A stretch of DNA of 64,000 nucleotides, from contig NZ_WMEU01000003.1 in the NCBI RefSeq assembly GCF_009856295.1, forward strand, positions 1-64,000. Direction: 5' to 3'. Shown here in pieces: positions 36,775 to 46,473 of this stretch; the first letter of the stretch is position 1, and each line of letters opens with the position of its first letter. The notes beneath the pieces are model-generated. The model was not told where the DNA came from. It made no database searches and saw nothing but the letters and a program-made list of their open reading frames with translations. The position numbers and the translations under genes were made by a program. The DNA comes from Pontibacillus yanchengensis. GTDB taxonomy: Bacteria > Bacillota > Bacilli > Bacillales > BH030062.

Positions 36775-37959
36775 TTATGTAGATACTTTTGATAATACAG
36801 TTTCGTAGATAGACGAGTATTTTGTGGCCGCAGAGATATGAGAATATTCTTCCTCAATTTTTAACCGAGCTTTCACAGCCAAACGCTGGCCGAAGTCATG
36901 ATACCGTAACAACTGACACACAGCATCCGCAATTTGTTCATCATTTTTTTCTTCTACTAACAGGCCATTTTCTCCGTGTTGGACGATTTCTTTCAAACCG
37001 CCAACCTTCGAGGCAATAACTGGTACGCCACTTCCCATCGCTTCTAGGGCAGAAATCGACGTCGCTTCCTCAACCCCCTCTGAATGCACAGAAGGAACCA
37101 TGGTAATATCGCTCATAGCGTAATAATCCTTCATCAACTCGTGGGGGATATCGCCGAGAAAATGGACTGTAGAGATAGTGCTGTTCTTCTCACAAATCGT
37201 TCGAATTGCAGCTTCTTCCTCACCACTACCAGCATAAATCAATCTTGTCTTCGGGAACTGTTCCTGAATGGTTGGCAAAGCCTTGGCAGGATAGATAACC
37301 CCGTTCTTTTTCGTTAAGCGTCTCGGGATGAACACAATATGATCATCTTCAGCAAACCCGTATTTCTCACGCAGCTCTTGTTTACGCTCCGTTTGCGGAC
37401 GGAACTGATCCACGTCAATGAAATTATGCACACGAATGCCATCAGCTGCTGCCAAATTCTTTACATAATCACGAATGCGGAAATCGACCGTAATGATTTG
37501 GCGCGTTTGTTCATAGGCTTCCCTTTCCTTCGCCTGAAGGACACGTGCTTCCACACTCTCCGTCTTAATCGAACCACGACTAATCGCTTCATATGTCATA
37601 TAGCCGTGCACTGTGGTAACAGTAGGCACAGGTGTCTCAAGGGCAGCAAAGGTAGCATAGATATCTTGCGCATTCACAATATCGTATGGCTTGTCCTCGT
37701 GTTTTTTCTTGATCATGTCACGAAGCATGCCAGAGCGTAATTTATGCCCAAGCAAAATACCTTTCCCTGGAGCCATCCGATTCATAAAGAAACTCGGACC
37801 CTTGGCAAAGAACTGTTGCTTATAATAAGGCAGGTCACTAAAGGACAGGGTTTCCACCTCATGTCCTAATTGCTCAAGCCCAGCCTTTAAGGTTGTCATA
37901 TGTGTTGATAACCCTCCGGTATGAGGGTAATTAAATACCGTTGCCAATAAAATTCTCAT
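36775..37959 (-). CDS. GT4-family glycosyltransferase
   Basis: About 394 residues with the two Rossmann halves of a GT-B enzyme. Visible signatures are NYPHTGGLSTHMTTL at the N-terminus, IPRRLTKKNGV at the donor-domain start, and the donor-site motif EEATSISALEAMGSGVPVIAS near residue 305. Cytosolic; transfers a sugar to the polysaccharide precursor. Followed on the same strand by the flippase gene. Sugar specificity cannot be read from the sequence. Confidence 0.88.
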   Translation of the reverse strand: MRILLATVFNYPHTGGLSTHMTTLKAGLEQLGHEVETLSFSDLPYYKQQFFAKGPSFFMNRMAPGKGILLGHKLRSGMLRDMIKKKHEDKPYDIVNAQDIYATFAALETPVPTVTTVHGYMTYEAISRGSIKTESVEARVLQAKEREAYEQTRQIITVDFRIRDYVKNLAAADGIRVHNFIDVDQFRPQTERKQELREKYGFAEDDHIVFIPRRLTKKNGVIYPAKALPTIQEQFPKTRLIYAGSGEEEAAIRTICEKNSTISTVHFLGDIPHELMKDYYAMSDITMVPSVHSEGVEEATSISALEAMGSGVPVIASKVGGLKEIVQHGENGLLVEEKNDEQIADAVCQLLRYHDFGQRLAVKARLKIEEEYSHISAATKYSSIYETVLSKVST

Positions 37960-38154
37960 AATGTTCCTCCGCGTTAACGAAATACCTGCTGCCTGTTGTA
38001 TGTATCGTACTCGTCTATTTCTATATGTACTGAGGGGGCTTCCTTAACTCCCTAGTGATCATCTATTTTAATTGTAATGGATGTAAGAAAAAAAGAAAAA
38101 GGGTGCGTCGTCCCTTCTCTTAAAAAATTAGAAAATATTAGTTTTTGGCTCATA

Positions 38155-38301
38155 TGTGTCTAGCTCCAGCGCCCAGCGACTAGCAAACTTCTTGCTCCTC
38201 CTTATGATAAGTCAACATCGAATCGCTATAGCTCTTCGTGTTTCCTTTATCTCATACGGAGCCGTCCAGTTTGTACGTCGCTAGCAGGGCGCTTGCGCTT
38301 T
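38155..38301 (+). repeat. Dispersed repeat, short form without the inner block
   Basis: TGTCTAGCTCCAGCGCCC at the left and GGGCGCTTGCGCTTTT at the right, with CAACATCGAATCG and GTTTGTACGTCGCTAGC between. It lacks the inner GTTCTATTAAGACCGC...GAACCAACC block of the longer copies. It stands in tandem with the next copy. The rest of 37960-38154 shows nothing assignable. Confidence 0.8.
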
Positions 38302-38305
38302 TCAT

Positions 38306-38516
38306 GTGTCTAGCTCCAGCGCGCAGCGACTAGGAAACTTCCTGCTCCTCCTTATGATAAGTCAACATCGAATCACGCATGTTTTCGTGTTTCCTATATC
38401 TCATAAGGATTTAGAGGAGGTTCTATTAAGACCGCTGCATCGTGCAGCAACATAGAACCAACCCACATCGTGTGGGTAGCAGTTTGTACGTCGCTAAACG
38501 GGCGCTTGCGCTTTTC
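38306..38516 (+). repeat. Dispersed repeat, long form overlapping the csaB 3' end
   Basis: A full copy with TGTCTAGCTCCAGCGC at the left, inner block GTTCTATTAAGACCGC...CATAGAACCAACC, hairpin CCCACATCGTGTGGG and right end GGGCGCTTGCGCTTTT. The right end supplies the last seven or so codons and the stop codon of csaB on the opposite strand. Confidence 0.85.
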
Positions 38517-39621
38517 TATCAAACTTTTCCTTCAATAAAGTAAGGTTCCTCAACGCCTCATCTCGAAGCTCAGCACGTTCCTCATCCAGTTGCTCTCCAA
38601 GTGTTTCCAGATGTTCATACACATCCACTACATTGGCATACATAGACGCTGCTGTAAAATCTTCAAGCGTTGTGGAGTGATGCCACATGCCTGTACGCAT
38701 CGCCAGGCTCTCGACCTTTTTGTCATAGCTAATCGCGACAAACGGGACAGAAGCAAGCGTTGAGAAAATCAAGGCGTGCAGTCGCATCCCTATCACCATT
38801 TCGCACTCTCTAATAAATTGAAGGTACTGATTTGGGGAAAAATCACTCCCAAGAACCAGCGTCTGATCCCCGTGCTGCATGAGCCCTTGAATTGTTCTCG
38901 AAACGTTCGCATCATGATCGCCTTCCATCGGAATGAATACAGGCGTGATACCTTTTTCCTCCATAAACTGATCCAACAGCTGGGCCATCTCGGTCTGATA
39001 AGCTGTTTCTTCAAACCATGGCCGGACACTAACGCCAACCAGTTTCTCCTCACCTGATAACGGCAAGGATTCGATGCAAGTAGTGTCACGTTTGGATTGG
39101 TATGCGAATACGATATCAGCTGTGACGACTGTTTCCGGTCTCGTAACATGCCGTTGCTCGAGGTATTTCTTGGAATATTCATCCCTAACCGTAATAAAAT
39201 CCGCCATATTTCCGAACAATCTCATCAGAAGCTTCCCATAGGGGGTCGTAACAGGACCAATTCCCTGTGAAAAAAACATGACCTTTGTCCCGCATAGTTT
39301 TGCTAAAAAGACAATGAGTAAATAATATGGAAGCGGACCGAAGATAATACGAGTAGGGTACGTATCTTGAAGTAATCCACCGCCGCCCGATAATACGAGA
39401 TCGGCTTCACGAAGGGCGTGAACTTTTTTCTTAAAGTCATGGCGCCAGCCGCGGTAGATGCTGTTGACATTATGTTTAGAAGCGGTTTGCTCTGGGGAAA
39501 GGGAAAACACTGTAATATCAGGTTCGTCGAGAGAAGTGCGGAGATTGTCGACCATTGCGTCGAGAATCGCTTCATCTCCCGTGTTTCCTAACCCATAAAA
39601 ACCGGAAATGACTAGTTTCAT
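38494..39621 (-). CDS. csaB: CsaB-type polysaccharide pyruvyltransferase
   Basis: Adds pyruvate ketal groups to a secondary cell-wall polysaccharide; these groups are the ligand of SLH domains. About 375 residues of the pyruvyl-transferase family: SGFYGLGNTGDEAILDAM at the N-terminus, ADLVLSGGGGLLQD, FFSQGIGPV and the conserved GMRLHALIFS near residue 290. The last residues (KAQAPV) and the stop codon are encoded by the right end of a dispersed repeat, so the natural C-terminus has probably been replaced. Divergent from wecC; S-layer genes with SLH domains lie 7 kb away. Confidence 0.93.
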   Translation of the reverse strand: MKLVISGFYGLGNTGDEAILDAMVDNLRTSLDEPDITVFSLSPEQTASKHNVNSIYRGWRHDFKKKVHALREADLVLSGGGGLLQDTYPTRIIFGPLPYYLLIVFLAKLCGTKVMFFSQGIGPVTTPYGKLLMRLFGNMADFITVRDEYSKKYLEQRHVTRPETVVTADIVFAYQSKRDTTCIESLPLSGEEKLVGVSVRPWFEETAYQTEMAQLLDQFMEEKGITPVFIPMEGDHDANVSRTIQGLMQHGDQTLVLGSDFSPNQYLQFIRECEMVIGMRLHALIFSTLASVPFVAISYDKKVESLAMRTGMWHHSTTLEDFTAASMYANVVDVYEHLETLGEQLDEERAELRDEALRNLTLLKEKFDRKAQAPV

Positions 39622-39722
39622 GGTACATCTTCCAATCGTAAAGCGGCTACAAACTCATTTTCATACTAGCACCTTTTGTCAAAAAATGAAATAAAGATTC
39701 GAAATTCAGACGTAAATAATCA

Positions 39723-39752
39723 TTCGCAAGGGTTGGAATTCTTTGCTATACT
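39723..39752 (+). promoter_or_regulatory. Likely SigA-type promoter of the wecC operon
   Basis: TTCGCA (39723-39728), an 18-base spacer and TATACT (39747-39752) with an extended -10 TGC just before it. It lies 110 bases upstream of the wecC start, in the divergent gap with csaB. Confidence 0.5.
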
Positions 39753-39861
39753 CAAATCAAATGTAAAAATGTGTTCAACACAAAAACTGGTTCCCTTTAC
39801 AGTACGGAGAATAGGATTCCGACGTTTGAACAATTTTATAAAGGAGAAAGAAGAGACTGTT

Positions 39862-41139
39862 ATGAAAAAAATATGCGTAATTGGATTAGGATATATAGGA
39901 CTACCGACATCCGCCATCTTCGCCCGTGCTGGCTTTGAAGTGGTTGGCGTTGATGTGAACGAGAAAGTCATCCATACATTAAATGAAGGCAACATTCATA
40001 TAGAAGAACCAGGACTTGGTGAAGCGGTGAAAGAAGCAGTGGACTCTGGAAACCTTCGTGCCTCCACGAAACCAGAAGAAGCAGATGTGTTCATCATCGC
40101 TGTACCAACACCAGTGTACGAAGATAAAACAGCCAACACAGAATATGTTGCTCAAGCAACAAGAGACATTCTTCCATACTTACAAAAAGGCAATACGATT
40201 ATTGTAGAATCGACTATTCCTCCACGTACCATCGATGATGTGGTAGCGCCGGTTCTACGCGAAGCAAATTGGGATCTCGAAGCAAATGACTTACTGGTGT
40301 CCCACTGCCCAGAGCGCGTCATCCCGGGTAAAATCATGGATGAACTCATTCATAACACCCGCGTTGTTGGAGGCCTCACACCAGAAGCAGCGAAAAAAGC
40401 TGCCGATGTGTATCGAGCGGTAGTAAAAGGAGATATTCACGAAACAGAAGCAGTAACAGCTGAAATGTCAAAGCTAATGGAAAATACATTCCGTGACGTC
40501 AATATCGCCTTAGCCAATGAATTAGCGAAAGTATCCGATAAACTAGATGTAAACGCCCATGAGGTCATTAATTTTGCCAACATGCATCCTCGTGTGAACA
40601 TCTTACAGCCAGGACCAGGGGTAGGCGGCCATTGTATTGCGGTCGACCCATATTTTATTATTGAAAAAGCCAAAGAAGAAACACCACTCATGCAACGAGC
40701 GCGTGAAATCAATGATTCCATGCCAGCTTTTGTGGTTGAGCAGATTGAAGAATTGACGCAACTGAAAATGAGTCCAAAAATTGCGATATTCGGCCTTTCC
40801 TATAAAGCAAACGTCGATGATGTTCGCGAGAGTCCAGCGGTTACCATTGCTCGTAAGCTACAAAATCATGAAAAAGGCTTCACCATCACATGCCACGATC
40901 CATTCGTGAAGCAAGACATGACAGACTTGCAGCTTGAGAGTGTCGAGGACGCCTTGAAGGACGCAGATGTGGCCCTCGTATTAGCGGACCATCGTCAGTT
41001 CAAAGAAATGGATCCATCACTTTTTGCAAAATATATGAAAACTCCAGTTGTTCTTGATACAAGAAACTGCATCAAGGATCATGAAGGAATGACACTGTAT
41101 CAAATTGGTCATTTAACAGGATTAAAACCAATTGAGTAA
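39862..41139 (+). CDS. wecC: UDP-N-acetyl-D-mannosamine dehydrogenase (WecC-type)
   Basis: NAD-dependent enzyme that oxidises UDP-ManNAc to UDP-ManNAcA. About 425 residues: Rossmann motif VIGLGYIGLPTSAIFARAGF at the N-terminus, TAEMSKLMENTFRDVNIALA in the central domain, and catalytic cysteine in PGPGVGGHCIAVDPYF. The frame is open further upstream, but ATG at 39862 after AAAGGAG (with an unusually long spacing) gives the family N-terminus. The next gene is a WecG/TagA-type transferase, which suggests that ManNAcA is built into the wall polysaccharide. Related UDP-sugar dehydrogenases are the main alternative. Confidence 0.88.
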   Translation: MKKICVIGLGYIGLPTSAIFARAGFEVVGVDVNEKVIHTLNEGNIHIEEPGLGEAVKEAVDSGNLRASTKPEEADVFIIAVPTPVYEDKTANTEYVAQATRDILPYLQKGNTIIVESTIPPRTIDDVVAPVLREANWDLEANDLLVSHCPERVIPGKIMDELIHNTRVVGGLTPEAAKKAADVYRAVVKGDIHETEAVTAEMSKLMENTFRDVNIALANELAKVSDKLDVNAHEVINFANMHPRVNILQPGPGVGGHCIAVDPYFIIEKAKEETPLMQRAREINDSMPAFVVEQIEELTQLKMSPKIAIFGLSYKANVDDVRESPAVTIARKLQNHEKGFTITCHDPFVKQDMTDLQLESVEDALKDADVALVLADHRQFKEMDPSLFAKYMKTPVVLDTRNCIKDHEGMTLYQIGHLTGLKPIE

Positions 41140-41151
41140 GAGGGATAAGGA

Positions 41152-41865
41152 ATGAATAAAGAGACCTATATGGGTGTGGACGTTTCCCCGTTATCATATG
41201 AAGAGATAACCCAGCAGCTGAACCAGCGCATCCAAGATAACCAACAATCAACGATCATCGCAGTAAACCCTGAGAAAATTATGGCGAGCCAAACCGATGA
41301 AACGCTACGCGATCTCATCAATGGCTCAACGTTCCAAATTCCAGATGGGGTCGGCGTTCTACTCGCCTCTAGGTTAAAAGGAGGCGAGATTCGTTCGCGC
41401 GTGACGGGTGTGGATATGATGGGCCGTCTTCTACAGATGGCAGCTGAAGAAGGCTATCGTGTCTTCTTTTATGGCGCCAAAGAAGAGGTCGTATCAAAGG
41501 CGATCGACAATATCCAAGACACATATCCTTCCATCCAAGTAGCAGGATATGAAAACGGGTACGTGCAAGACCAAGAAGCGTTAATCCAAAAAATCAACGA
41601 CGCCAAAGCAGACATCATGTTCGTTGCGCTGGGAAGTCCAAAACAGGAGCAATGGATTCGTGCAAATAAGGAACGCCTTCCTGTGAAGGTATTCCAAGGG
41701 GTGGGCGGGAGCTTTGATGTGTACGCCGGTCATGTGAAACGCGCGCCAGCTCCATTTCGTAAAGTAGGAATGGAATGGTTGTATCGTCTCGCGACGGATC
41801 CAAAGCGAATCAAACGCCAAATGGCACTACCGAAATTTTTATTCCGAGTAATCACAAAGAAATAG
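41152..41865 (+). CDS. WecG/TagA/CpsF-family glycosyltransferase
   Basis: About 237 residues. Transfers a ManNAc-type sugar onto a lipid-linked GlcNAc at the membrane. Family motifs are TIIAVNPEKIMASQ, FQIPDGVGVLLASRL, RVTGVDMMGRLLQMA, FVALGSPKQEQWI and FQGVGGSFDVYAGHVKRAP. TagA uses UDP-ManNAc and WecG uses UDP-ManNAcA; with wecC directly upstream, ManNAcA is the likelier donor. Twelve bases after wecC. Confidence 0.9.
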   Translation: MNKETYMGVDVSPLSYEEITQQLNQRIQDNQQSTIIAVNPEKIMASQTDETLRDLINGSTFQIPDGVGVLLASRLKGGEIRSRVTGVDMMGRLLQMAAEEGYRVFFYGAKEEVVSKAIDNIQDTYPSIQVAGYENGYVQDQEALIQKINDAKADIMFVALGSPKQEQWIRANKERLPVKVFQGVGGSFDVYAGHVKRAPAPFRKVGMEWLYRLATDPKRIKRQMALPKFLFRVITKK

Positions 41866-41867
41866 AC

Positions 41868-41899
41868 TTGAGGCTTGGCCCGAAGCGTCAAGCCTCTTT
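41868..41899 (+). terminator. Hairpin after the WecG/TagA-type gene
   Basis: GAGGCTTG pairs with CAAGCCTC, followed by only three T. It may be a weak terminator or attenuator inside the operon. Confidence 0.55.
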
Positions 41900-41925
41900 G
41901 CACTTCCTAGTAAAGGATGACAAAC

Positions 41926-42963
41926 ATGCCGATACGAACCTATCAACCAGGAGACGAAAACCAAATCCAATCCCTTTTTAAGAAGGTATTCGGAACGTCA
42001 CGCTCCATGGAGCTGTGGCAATGGAAGTTCCTTCAGCATCCCAATGCCAGTAACCCTTGGATTCTTCTCTATGAAGAAGATGGGAGCGTGCTTGGGCATA
42101 TTTCATTATGGGTATCGTATGCCTGGGTTCATGGCGAGAAACAACCAATTGGCTTACGTATCGATACAATGGTCGACCCGGATGCACGAGGGAAGGGCAT
42201 CTACCAGAAGCTAAACGAAACCTTAATCAAAGAAGCGAAGAAACGCGGGATTGTGTATCTATACGGATTTCCAGCTCCGAAAGCGAAGGATTTGTTCCTT
42301 CGGTATACACACGCCTCGCATCTATTAGACGTGCCAAGATACATATATGTACAAAAACCAATTGCGCTACTTTCAAGTAAAATAGCACCACTGAAAGCAT
42401 TAAGGCCACTTGATCGAGTCGCATTGCAATTTCAACAAAAAAAATTCCGCCAAAAAAATCAAGAATCGTTTACAATAAAAGAGATTTCCACATTTGATCA
42501 ATCATTTGATCAATTAGCCGAACGGACGAAACATCACGCTACCGTACATCTCGTTCGTGATGCCGCCTATTTGAATTGGCGTTACATTAAGCATCCGAAT
42601 CATAATTACAAGATGCTTGCTCTCTACGAAAGAGGTGAACTCAAAGGGTATATCGTTTTTCGTGTAGAACCAAAAGAGGACCGAGAGTTTCGGAATGGTT
42701 ATATCGTTGATTGGTTAGCAGAAGATGACGATACCTATTGGCAAGTTCTCCTTCAACAAGCGATGGTTCGCATGAAGGAGGCAGATGTGGTGCAGACATG
42801 GGCGATGCCAAAAGCCCACTCCACTACTTTATTAGCCAACAATAAATTTATGCATAAAGATAGTCCCATGCCTCTCGTTGGAAAAGAGCTCACCGTCCAA
42901 CATATCGAGCTTAACAATCCAGATGCGTGGTATATAACACCAGGAGATATTGATTCGTTCTAG
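41926..42963 (+). CDS. GNAT-family N-acetyltransferase
   Basis: About 345 residues. The N-terminal half is a GNAT fold: the acetyl-CoA segment RIDTMVDPDARGKGIYQKL is present near residue 90. The C-terminal half also resembles an acetyltransferase-like domain. ATG at 41926 is nine bases after AAAGGA; the ATG at 41917 overlaps the site. Probably acetylates a sugar or amino-sugar of the polysaccharide, judged only from the cluster. Confidence 0.75.
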   Translation: MPIRTYQPGDENQIQSLFKKVFGTSRSMELWQWKFLQHPNASNPWILLYEEDGSVLGHISLWVSYAWVHGEKQPIGLRIDTMVDPDARGKGIYQKLNETLIKEAKKRGIVYLYGFPAPKAKDLFLRYTHASHLLDVPRYIYVQKPIALLSSKIAPLKALRPLDRVALQFQQKKFRQKNQESFTIKEISTFDQSFDQLAERTKHHATVHLVRDAAYLNWRYIKHPNHNYKMLALYERGELKGYIVFRVEPKEDREFRNGYIVDWLAEDDDTYWQVLLQQAMVRMKEADVVQTWAMPKAHSTTLLANNKFMHKDSPMPLVGKELTVQHIELNNPDAWYITPGDIDSF

Positions 42964-43009
42964 GTTCAAGGGTATGCTCACTGACATACCTCTTAAAGGA
43001 GATTACGTT

Positions 43010-43903
43010 ATGAAACGACAACTATTAAAATCCATTACCCCCATCATACACCCGATTACAGACATCGTTCTGGAACGCTATTATAAAAGCAACCTGTACA
43101 CGACGGAACTAACCGAGGATCGTGCATTGCTTTTAGCTCCTCACGTTGATGATGAAACCATCGGTGCAGGAGGGACATTAAGGAAGTATGCGAATCAGGG
43201 TGCAGATACAACCGTAATCTTTTTGACGAACGGAGCGGGAAGTGTGTCCGATTTAGAGGAGTCAGAGCTTGTCAAACGTCGCCGCGAGGAAGCGTACAAG
43301 GCTCAAGACATGATCGGCTTTCAAGACGTGCGTTTTTTTGACGCACCAGATGGGGAACTTGAAAGTACCGACGCATTCCAACAACAATTGATCGACATCA
43401 TTGAGGAGAAGCAACCAGAAGTGATTTATGCTCCAGTGTTTGTGGATTGTCACGGCGATCACATTGAAACGGCCCACCTTTTACGGGACACACTAGCCAA
43501 GGTAGAAAACCCTAAGATGGTCGTTCGCCTTTATGAAATCAACACAACACTGCCAAAAGAAGAAATCAACTGTGTCATCGACATCACCTCAACTTTTGAT
43601 CAAAAAGAACAAGCAGTCGGTGTGTTTACGTCACAGGCGATCGATTTTGATGGTTTCCTCGCGTTGGCTCGCTATAAGTCTCAGCTTGTCCAGCAACCTA
43701 AAGTAGAAGCCGTAGAAACATTTTGGCAAGGAAGTCCAACTGTGTTCATCGAACGATTTGATGCGGTGTATGGCAAATGGACCTACAGCGATTATTTCAA
43801 ACAAGTAAACAAATCATCGACACTTCTGTATGCCATCTTCAAAAACGCCAACTTCAAACAAAAAGTATATGAAGCAACGCGTAAAGGGGGGCACAGCGAA
43901 TGA
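43010..43903 (+). CDS. PIG-L/LmbE-family deacetylase
   Basis: About 297 residues. The zinc-binding motif LLLAPHVDDETIGAGG near residue 44 and the second histidine motif HGDHIETAHL near residue 150 are intact. Such enzymes remove N-acetyl groups from sugars. The ATG at 43010 follows AAAGGAG at eight bases. It overlaps the next glycosyltransferase by four bases, and lies after an acetyltransferase gene, so the pair may adjust acetylation of the polysaccharide. Confidence 0.88.
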   Translation: MKRQLLKSITPIIHPITDIVLERYYKSNLYTTELTEDRALLLAPHVDDETIGAGGTLRKYANQGADTTVIFLTNGAGSVSDLEESELVKRRREEAYKAQDMIGFQDVRFFDAPDGELESTDAFQQQLIDIIEEKQPEVIYAPVFVDCHGDHIETAHLLRDTLAKVENPKMVVRLYEINTTLPKEEINCVIDITSTFDQKEQAVGVFTSQAIDFDGFLALARYKSQLVQQPKVEAVETFWQGSPTVFIERFDAVYGKWTYSDYFKQVNKSSTLLYAIFKNANFKQKVYEATRKGGHSE

Positions 43904-44997
43904 AAGTCGTACACCTAATATCAGGTGGAGAAACAGGCGGATCGAAAAATCACCTCCTCACCTTACTAAACCAGTTCCCAAGTGACCAAGTATCCCTTGT
44001 CGTTATGCAAAAGGGTGTCCTCTACGATGAGGCAAGAGAACTTGGCATCGACGTACACTTACTAGACCAGCGCTCCCGTTACGACCTGTCCATTCTTAGC
44101 CGGTTAAAAGAACTCATTAAGAAAAATGGATTTCAGCTTATACATACGCACGGAGCACGTGCCAATTTATATGCCTCGATGGTTAAGAATGCGTTAAAAA
44201 TCCCTTGGATCACAACGATTCACAGCGATCCAACGTTAGACTTTCTTAAGGGAGGCCTAAAAGGCAAAATCTTCACTAAAATCAACCTATGGGCCATTAA
44301 GCGAATCGATCACTTTTTCGCTGTATCCGAACGATTTAAAGAAGATTTAATCAACCTTGGCGTCCCAAGTGAAAAAATCACGACCGTGTATAACGGCATT
44401 GATTTTTCCAACTCTTATGCAACAAACTCCCTTACCCGAGCCGACCTCGACCTCCAATTCGACGACTTTGTCACGGCAATGGTTGCCAGGCTCCACCCCA
44501 TTAAGGGACACGAAGAAGTATTCCAGGCCATTCGGCAACTGGACAATCCTCAACTCAAACTCCTATTAATAGGAGATGGACCCGAAAAAGAACACCTAAC
44601 CAATCGTGTGCAAGAGCTTGGCATCCAATCGCAAGTTCAATTCCTAGGCTTTCGGCACGATGTTCCAGATATTTATCAGATTAGTGATATCGGTTTACTC
44701 GCATCCTATAGTGAAAGCTTCCCCCTCGCGTTACTGGAGGCAGCAAGAGAACATACACCAGTTGTCGCAACGGACGTAGGCGGAGTGAGGCACATGGTTC
44801 AAAATACAGGCTGGATTGTAGCTACGAAAAGCGCTGATGAACTAACCGATGCGTTTCAAAAAGCTATTGAAAAAAAGAAATGCGGAGAACTTTCTGATTT
44901 AGGTGAAACGTTCTACGAGCACTGTAGTGCCAACTTTTCACTGGATCAGCTCGCTAACGCAACAAAAAAAATGTATAAAAAATTTCTACAAACGTGA
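43900..44997 (+). CDS. GT4-family glycosyltransferase
   Basis: About 365 residues of GT-B fold. The N-terminus HLISGGETGGSKNHLLTLL and the donor-site motif SESFPLALLEAAREHTPVVA with VGGVRHMV identify GT4. Starts in ATGA overlap with the PIG-L gene. Cytosolic; sugar specificity unknown. Confidence 0.88.
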   Translation: MKVVHLISGGETGGSKNHLLTLLNQFPSDQVSLVVMQKGVLYDEARELGIDVHLLDQRSRYDLSILSRLKELIKKNGFQLIHTHGARANLYASMVKNALKIPWITTIHSDPTLDFLKGGLKGKIFTKINLWAIKRIDHFFAVSERFKEDLINLGVPSEKITTVYNGIDFSNSYATNSLTRADLDLQFDDFVTAMVARLHPIKGHEEVFQAIRQLDNPQLKLLLIGDGPEKEHLTNRVQELGIQSQVQFLGFRHDVPDIYQISDIGLLASYSESFPLALLEAAREHTPVVATDVGGVRHMVQNTGWIVATKSADELTDAFQKAIEKKKCGELSDLGETFYEHCSANFSLDQLANATKKMYKKFLQT

Positions 44998-45008
44998 AAC
45001 TTTTGAAA

Positions 45009-45050
45009 GAGGAGTTTCGTCTATTTCGGGTGGAACTCCTCATAATTTTT
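45009..45050 (+). terminator. Hairpin upstream of the polymerase-like gene
   Basis: GAGGAGTT pairs with AACTCCTC around a 16-base loop and is followed by ATAATTTTT. A moderate Rho-independent terminator or attenuator before the last gene of the cluster. Confidence 0.65.
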
Positions 45051-45102
45051 CCATTAACAACAAGATATTCATGTTCAGGAAGAAAGAGGAGTGTAACAAC
45101 GT

Positions 45103-46473
45103 ATGGCAGGTAAACATTCATTGACATTTTACTTGGTCTTATTGCATATCATCATTATGCCGCTTGTACCGGCAAAGATTTATGCAGGACCACTACCGAT
45201 CTCAGCAGAGGTCATCTTAATTCCAGCCTTAACGGTCGTAGCGATTGCGGAATACATGACAGGAAGAATACGTCTCAACAGCTTAGGGTTGAAAACATTC
45301 ATGACCCTATTCGGCATCTTTTTCCTTATCCAAGTGATTTCCTTATCACAGGCAGATTCGCTCTTACCTGGCTTAAAGGAAATTGTGCGGTATGTATCGT
45401 ATGCAATTCTTTTTTACATCGTTACGAAGGTTAAGTTCTCCGACCGCGAATACAAGACAATGGGCATTACGTTTGTCAGTATTTTAGCTGTCGTCGGAGT
45501 TTGGGGTATTATCCAATATGCCTTTGACATCAATCTGAACAAAGCCGGTGTGTATGCATTAGAAGAAGCATATGGCCGTGTTCAATCCACCATGGTCAAC
45601 CCAAACTACTGGGCTGGGTTTATTAATTTCATTTTGCCAATCTTACTATTATTCGCAGTAGTCTTTTTCAAGGACCGTAAATGGCAATTGATTATGTTTG
45701 CAGTATTTGGCGTGTATGTCATCAATCAAATCTTTACATACACAAGATCTGCCTGGTTGATCATGGCAATGGCGATTCTCTTAACGTCGTTGCTCATTCC
45801 AAAACAATTTTATAAGAAGTTGTTCACCATCCATCTAATTGGGGCGACACTGCTACTCGGTGTCATTGTCTACAGTTTACCTGATGTCCAAGAACGAACG
45901 ACATCGGCTATGTATGTGGTGCAATCCTTTATCCCATCCTTTAGTGGTGGAGGTAATGGAGGCGCTACAGACGGTGACGGTGAAGTGGATGAAGAAAAGG
46001 AAAAGGATAAAGCACTCTCAGGTAAAGCTGTTACATCGAGAACAACGCTTTGGAAAACAGGCTTGGTCATGTATCAGGAGAATCCTACGCTTGGTGTCGG
46101 CATCGGTAACTATGACGTCCGCTACAAGGAATATGTAACCAAATATCCTGAGCTATACGTCGGTCACGATCAATACTCTGTACACAACTCGTATTTGAAA
46201 GTGGCAGCCGAAACAGGAACGATTGGCGTATTAAGCTTTCTAGCCATTTACCTCTATTACTTCTTATTCTTAGGGAAACAGTTCCTATTTCGTAGAGAGG
46301 ATTTAGCCAAGAAGGTACTGCTTATCGGTCTATTCGTAGGCACAGGAACGTTTATGGGGCAAAATTTAGCAAACAATCTCATTTTCATCCCACAGGTAAA
46401 TGTCATCTTCTGGCTCGTTTCTGGATTAATATTCAATTACGTCCACTCTGCTGGGAAAATTGTCGAATCCTGA
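45103..46473 (+). CDS. O-antigen ligase/polymerase-like membrane protein
   Basis: About 456 residues with 10-12 hydrophobic helices and a large extracytoplasmic loop (about residues 270-345) that contains an acidic Gly-rich insert and then LWKTGLVMYQENPTLGVGIGNY, the Wzy_C/WaaL loop signature with NPTLGVG. Such proteins polymerise or ligate lipid-linked glycans outside the membrane. In this cluster it is the candidate for polymerising, or attaching, the secondary cell-wall polysaccharide. Confidence 0.85.
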   Translation: MAGKHSLTFYLVLLHIIIMPLVPAKIYAGPLPISAEVILIPALTVVAIAEYMTGRIRLNSLGLKTFMTLFGIFFLIQVISLSQADSLLPGLKEIVRYVSYAILFYIVTKVKFSDREYKTMGITFVSILAVVGVWGIIQYAFDINLNKAGVYALEEAYGRVQSTMVNPNYWAGFINFILPILLLFAVVFFKDRKWQLIMFAVFGVYVINQIFTYTRSAWLIMAMAILLTSLLIPKQFYKKLFTIHLIGATLLLGVIVYSLPDVQERTTSAMYVVQSFIPSFSGGGNGGATDGDGEVDEEKEKDKALSGKAVTSRTTLWKTGLVMYQENPTLGVGIGNYDVRYKEYVTKYPELYVGHDQYSVHNSYLKVAAETGTIGVLSFLAIYLYYFLFLGKQFLFRREDLAKKVLLIGLFVGTGTFMGQNLANNLIFIPQVNVIFWLVSGLIFNYVHSAGKIVES

